A stretch of DNA of 7,247 nt, taken from the NCBI GenBank assembly GCA_937957685.1, contig CALGAO010000086.1, positions 1-7,247 of the forward strand, written 5' to 3'. The notes under the pieces are model-generated. The model did no database searches. It saw nothing but the letters and a program-made list of their open reading frames with translations, and was not told the DNA's origin. How positions within the stretch are numbered: position 1 is the stretch's first letter; each line of letters starts with the position of its first letter. This DNA comes from an uncultured Paenibacillaceae bacterium (GTDB taxonomy: Bacteria; Bacillota; Bacilli; Paenibacillales; DA-C8). Shown one piece after another: positions 5,389 through 7,247 of this stretch. The translations under genes were made by a program, and so were the position numbers.

Positions 5389-6558
5389 ATGGCTCAGCCG
5401 AAGTACATCACCAACATCGCCAAGGTGGAAGGACTCACACCCGAGGAGAAGGACAGACTCAAACAGGTCACGAACAAGTATGTCTTCCGCGTCAACGACT
5501 ACTATCTGAAACTGATCAACTGGGACGACCCGCATGATCCGATCCGCAAGCTCGTCATCCCCAACGAAGGAGAGCTGCTGGAGTACGGCAGATGGGACGC
5601 ATCCGATGAAGATACGAATTATGTCGTTCCCGGATGCCAGCACAAATACCGCACGACCGCGCTGCTGATCGTGTCGGAAGTATGCGGCGCCTATTGCAGA
5701 TATTGCTTCCGCAAGCGGCTGTTCCGCGCCGATGTGAAGGAAGCCATGTCCGATGTGCGCCCGGGCATCGAATATATCCGCCAGCATCCGGAGATCAACA
5801 ATGTGCTGCTCACCGGCGGCGACAGCCTGATCCTGGCCACGGGCAAGCTGCGGATGATCATCGAACAACTGCGCGCGATCGATCACGTCAACATCATCCG
5901 CCTCGGCTCGAAGCTGCCGGTATTTAATCCGATGCGCATCTATGAGGATCAGGAGCTGCTGGAGCTCCTGCGCGCAAACTCCACGGCGGAGAAGCGCATC
6001 TACGTGATGGCGCACATCAATCATCCGCGCGAGATCACCGAGGAGGCGCGCCGCGCCTTCGAAGCGCTGCATCAGGCCGGCGTGATCGTCGTCAATCAGA
6101 CTCCTGTGCTGCGAGGCATCAACGACGATCCGGCGGTGCTGGGCGAACTGCTCGACAAGCTGTCGGCGGCGGGCGTGACGCCGTACTATTTCTTCATCAA
6201 TCGCCCGGTCGCCGGCAACCACGACTTCGTCCTGCCGCTCAAGGAAGTCTACCGCATCGTCGAAGAGGCGAAAGCGCGAACCTCCGGACTGGGCAAGCGC
6301 GTGCGCCTCACGATGAGCCACACCTCCGGCAAGATCGAGATCCTGGCGATCGAAGGAGGCAAGGCCTATCTGAAATATCACCAGTCGCGCGACGACGAAT
6401 ACGGCAAATTCATGATCCTCGACTGCCCGGACAATGCCACATGGTTCGATGATCTGCCTGGCAGCGAGAAAATGTGGCGACGCCCGAAGAAGAAAACCGA
6501 CGCCGTCGTCTCCGTCAACGAGCTGCCTGACACTCCGCTGGTGGCGAGCCGCAGATAA
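5389..6558 (+). CDS. KamA-family radical SAM/PLP enzyme (aminomutase-like), substrate probably not lysine
   Basis: This 389-residue protein belongs to the lysine 2,3-aminomutase (KamA) family, which moves an amino group between alpha and beta carbons with a 4Fe-4S cluster, S-adenosylmethionine and PLP. The cluster motif is CGAYCRYCFRKR (C99, C103, C106). R108 matches the substrate-carboxylate arginine (R134 of the Clostridium subterminale enzyme). LLTGGDSLIL (141-150), RLGSKLPVFNPMRI, NHPREITEE and NQTPVLRGINDD are family blocks. K315 in TSGKIEI fits the PLP lysine (K337). The two aspartates that bind the lysine side-chain amine (D293, D330) correspond to R272 and M309. The C-terminal zinc cysteines are missing, and the protein is shorter than that enzyme (about 416 residues). 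Glutamate 2,3-aminomutase also carries a basic residue in place of D293. Control by the c-di-AMP riboswitch suggests a role in osmotic balance, possibly beta-amino-acid osmolyte synthesis. No beta-lysine acetyltransferase gene (ablB) follows. Substrate remains unproven. Confidence 0.9.
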   Translation: MAQPKYITNIAKVEGLTPEEKDRLKQVTNKYVFRVNDYYLKLINWDDPHDPIRKLVIPNEGELLEYGRWDASDEDTNYVVPGCQHKYRTTALLIVSEVCGAYCRYCFRKRLFRADVKEAMSDVRPGIEYIRQHPEINNVLLTGGDSLILATGKLRMIIEQLRAIDHVNIIRLGSKLPVFNPMRIYEDQELLELLRANSTAEKRIYVMAHINHPREITEEARRAFEALHQAGVIVVNQTPVLRGINDDPAVLGELLDKLSAAGVTPYYFFINRPVAGNHDFVLPLKEVYRIVEEAKARTSGLGKRVRLTMSHTSGKIEILAIEGGKAYLKYHQSRDDEYGKFMILDCPDNATWFDDLPGSEKMWRRPKKKTDAVVSVNELPDTPLVASRR

Positions 6559-6566
6559 AGGATGTA

Positions 6567-6607
6567 AGAAAAGCCGATTGCCCCCGGTAAAGGCAATCGG
6601 CTTTTCT
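6567..6607. terminator. Bidirectional terminator between convergent genes
   Basis: AGAAAAGCCGATTGCC (6567-6582) pairs perfectly over 16 bp with GGCAATCGGCTTTTCT (6592-6607) around a nine-base loop. T-rich tails appear on both strands, so it can end both the radical SAM transcript and, read from the other side, the transporter transcript. It starts eight bases after the radical SAM stop codon; the rest of the gap to the transporter gene holds nothing else recognisable. Confidence 0.92.
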
Positions 6608-6692
6608 GCTGGTTGCGAGCAAGCGCCGCACAGCTGCTGACCGGACTGCACATCCGGTCCAGCCCTGTCCAACGGAAGATGATCTGGCGGTC

Positions 6693-7247
6693 CTAGAACG
6701 GGAACAACAGGGGCAGTACCAGCACTAACACGATCCCCATCACCAGCTGCAACGGCAGACCGACCTTGATATAGTCCATAAACTTGTAACGGCCTGCGGA
6801 CATGACCAGGGCGTTGGGCGGCGTCGAGAAAGGCGAAGCGAAGCACAGACTCACCGCTGCCGTTACAGCGAACAGGAACGGGTACGGACTTGCTCCGATC
6901 TGCGTCGCGGCGCTCAGGGCGATCGGCGCAAACAGCACAGCCGCAGCCGTGTTGCTGATGAACAGCGTGAGGAACGATCCGGCGAAATAGATCCCCGCCA
7001 GCAGGGCGATCGGCCCGAGCGCACCGAGGATGTTGACCAGACCTTCAGACAGGAGCTGCGCCGCGCCGGTCTTCTCAATCGCCATCGACACCGACATCAT
7101 GCTGCCGATGAGCACGATCGTCTCCCAGTTGACGGTTTTGTACGCTTCCTCCATATTGCGCACACACCCGGTCACGACCATCAGGATCGCCGAGATCATG
7201 ACCGTGATGACCGTCGGGAAGATCTCGAGCAGCATCAGGATGACCAT
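6693..7247 (-). CDS. SLC13/DASS-family permease, C-terminal part (runs off right edge)
   Basis: The last 184 codons of a membrane transporter are present; the ATG at the very edge need not be the true start. Several hydrophobic helices and two family signatures are visible. LFISNTAAAVLFAPIAL is the second SNT-type motif of divalent anion/sodium symporters. SPFSTPPNALVMSAGRYKF with DYIKVGLPL is the usual 'P-x-x-TPPNA-x-V...G-x-Y-x-x-x-DY-x-K-x-G' ending. An earlier stretch, WETIVLIGSMMSVSMAIEKTGAA, matches SLC13 proteins that often carry central RCK/TrkA-C domains, which would lie outside the window. Likely substrates are dicarboxylates, sulfate or similar anions, coupled to sodium or protons; the sequence here does not decide. 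The gene converges on the radical SAM gene and shares its terminator. Confidence 0.85.
   Translation of the reverse strand: MVILMLLEIFPTVITVMISAILMVVTGCVRNMEEAYKTVNWETIVLIGSMMSVSMAIEKTGAAQLLSEGLVNILGALGPIALLAGIYFAGSFLTLFISNTAAAVLFAPIALSAATQIGASPYPFLFAVTAAVSLCFASPFSTPPNALVMSAGRYKFMDYIKVGLPLQLVMGIVLVLVLPLLFPF

Noticed and set aside
5362..6846. 494-codon open frame on the minus strand, opposite the radical SAM gene and reaching into the transporter gene
   Set aside because: It has no recognisable motifs, and it overlaps two genes with clear family signatures. It is a GC-driven antisense shadow.

Overview
The window looks like chromosomal DNA of a moderately GC-rich Gram-positive bacterium, most likely a Paenibacillaceae-type Firmicute. 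Three things point there: strong AGGAG/GGAGG ribosome binding sites, a cyclic-di-AMP (ydaO/yuaA-type) riboswitch with an intrinsic terminator, and an OmpR-type two-component system next to a MacB/FtsX-type ABC transporter. The genus is an inference from style, not a proven assignment.

Left part (1-2975, all minus strand). Reading along the minus strand, the order is response regulator, histidine kinase, ABC ATPase, then an FtsX-like permease that runs off the left edge. Regulator and kinase overlap by ATGA; ATPase and permease overlap by GTGA. Two of the four genes are broken as written. The regulator carries a one-base deletion in its receiver domain, and the ATPase carries an in-frame TAG just before Walker A; the kinase between them is intact. 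Three TCTTGACA boxes, phased at one and two helical turns, lie between kinase and ATPase and look like the regulator's operator.

Middle (2976-3486). This gene-free stretch holds a nested direct-repeat array: degenerate units of about 42 bp, with a higher-order 121/122-bp duplication that is almost perfect. The array reaches into the 3' end of the next gene.

Right part. A YbdG-type MscS-family mechanosensitive channel (minus strand) is divergent from a KamA-family radical SAM/PLP enzyme (plus strand). The enzyme has a consensus sigma-A promoter, a c-di-AMP riboswitch, a terminator and a leader of about 210 nt. It keeps the iron-sulfur, PLP and carboxylate-binding residues of lysine 2,3-aminomutase but lacks the two aspartates that hold the lysine side-chain amine. 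It may therefore act on another amino acid, possibly to make a beta-amino-acid osmolyte. A bidirectional terminator separates it from the C-terminal part of a convergent SLC13/DASS-type transporter that runs off the right edge.

The most interesting biology is the pairing of a c-di-AMP-controlled, apparently re-specialised aminomutase with a divergent mechanosensitive channel, which reads as an osmotic-stress module. The repeat array and the doubly damaged sensor/transporter locus come next.
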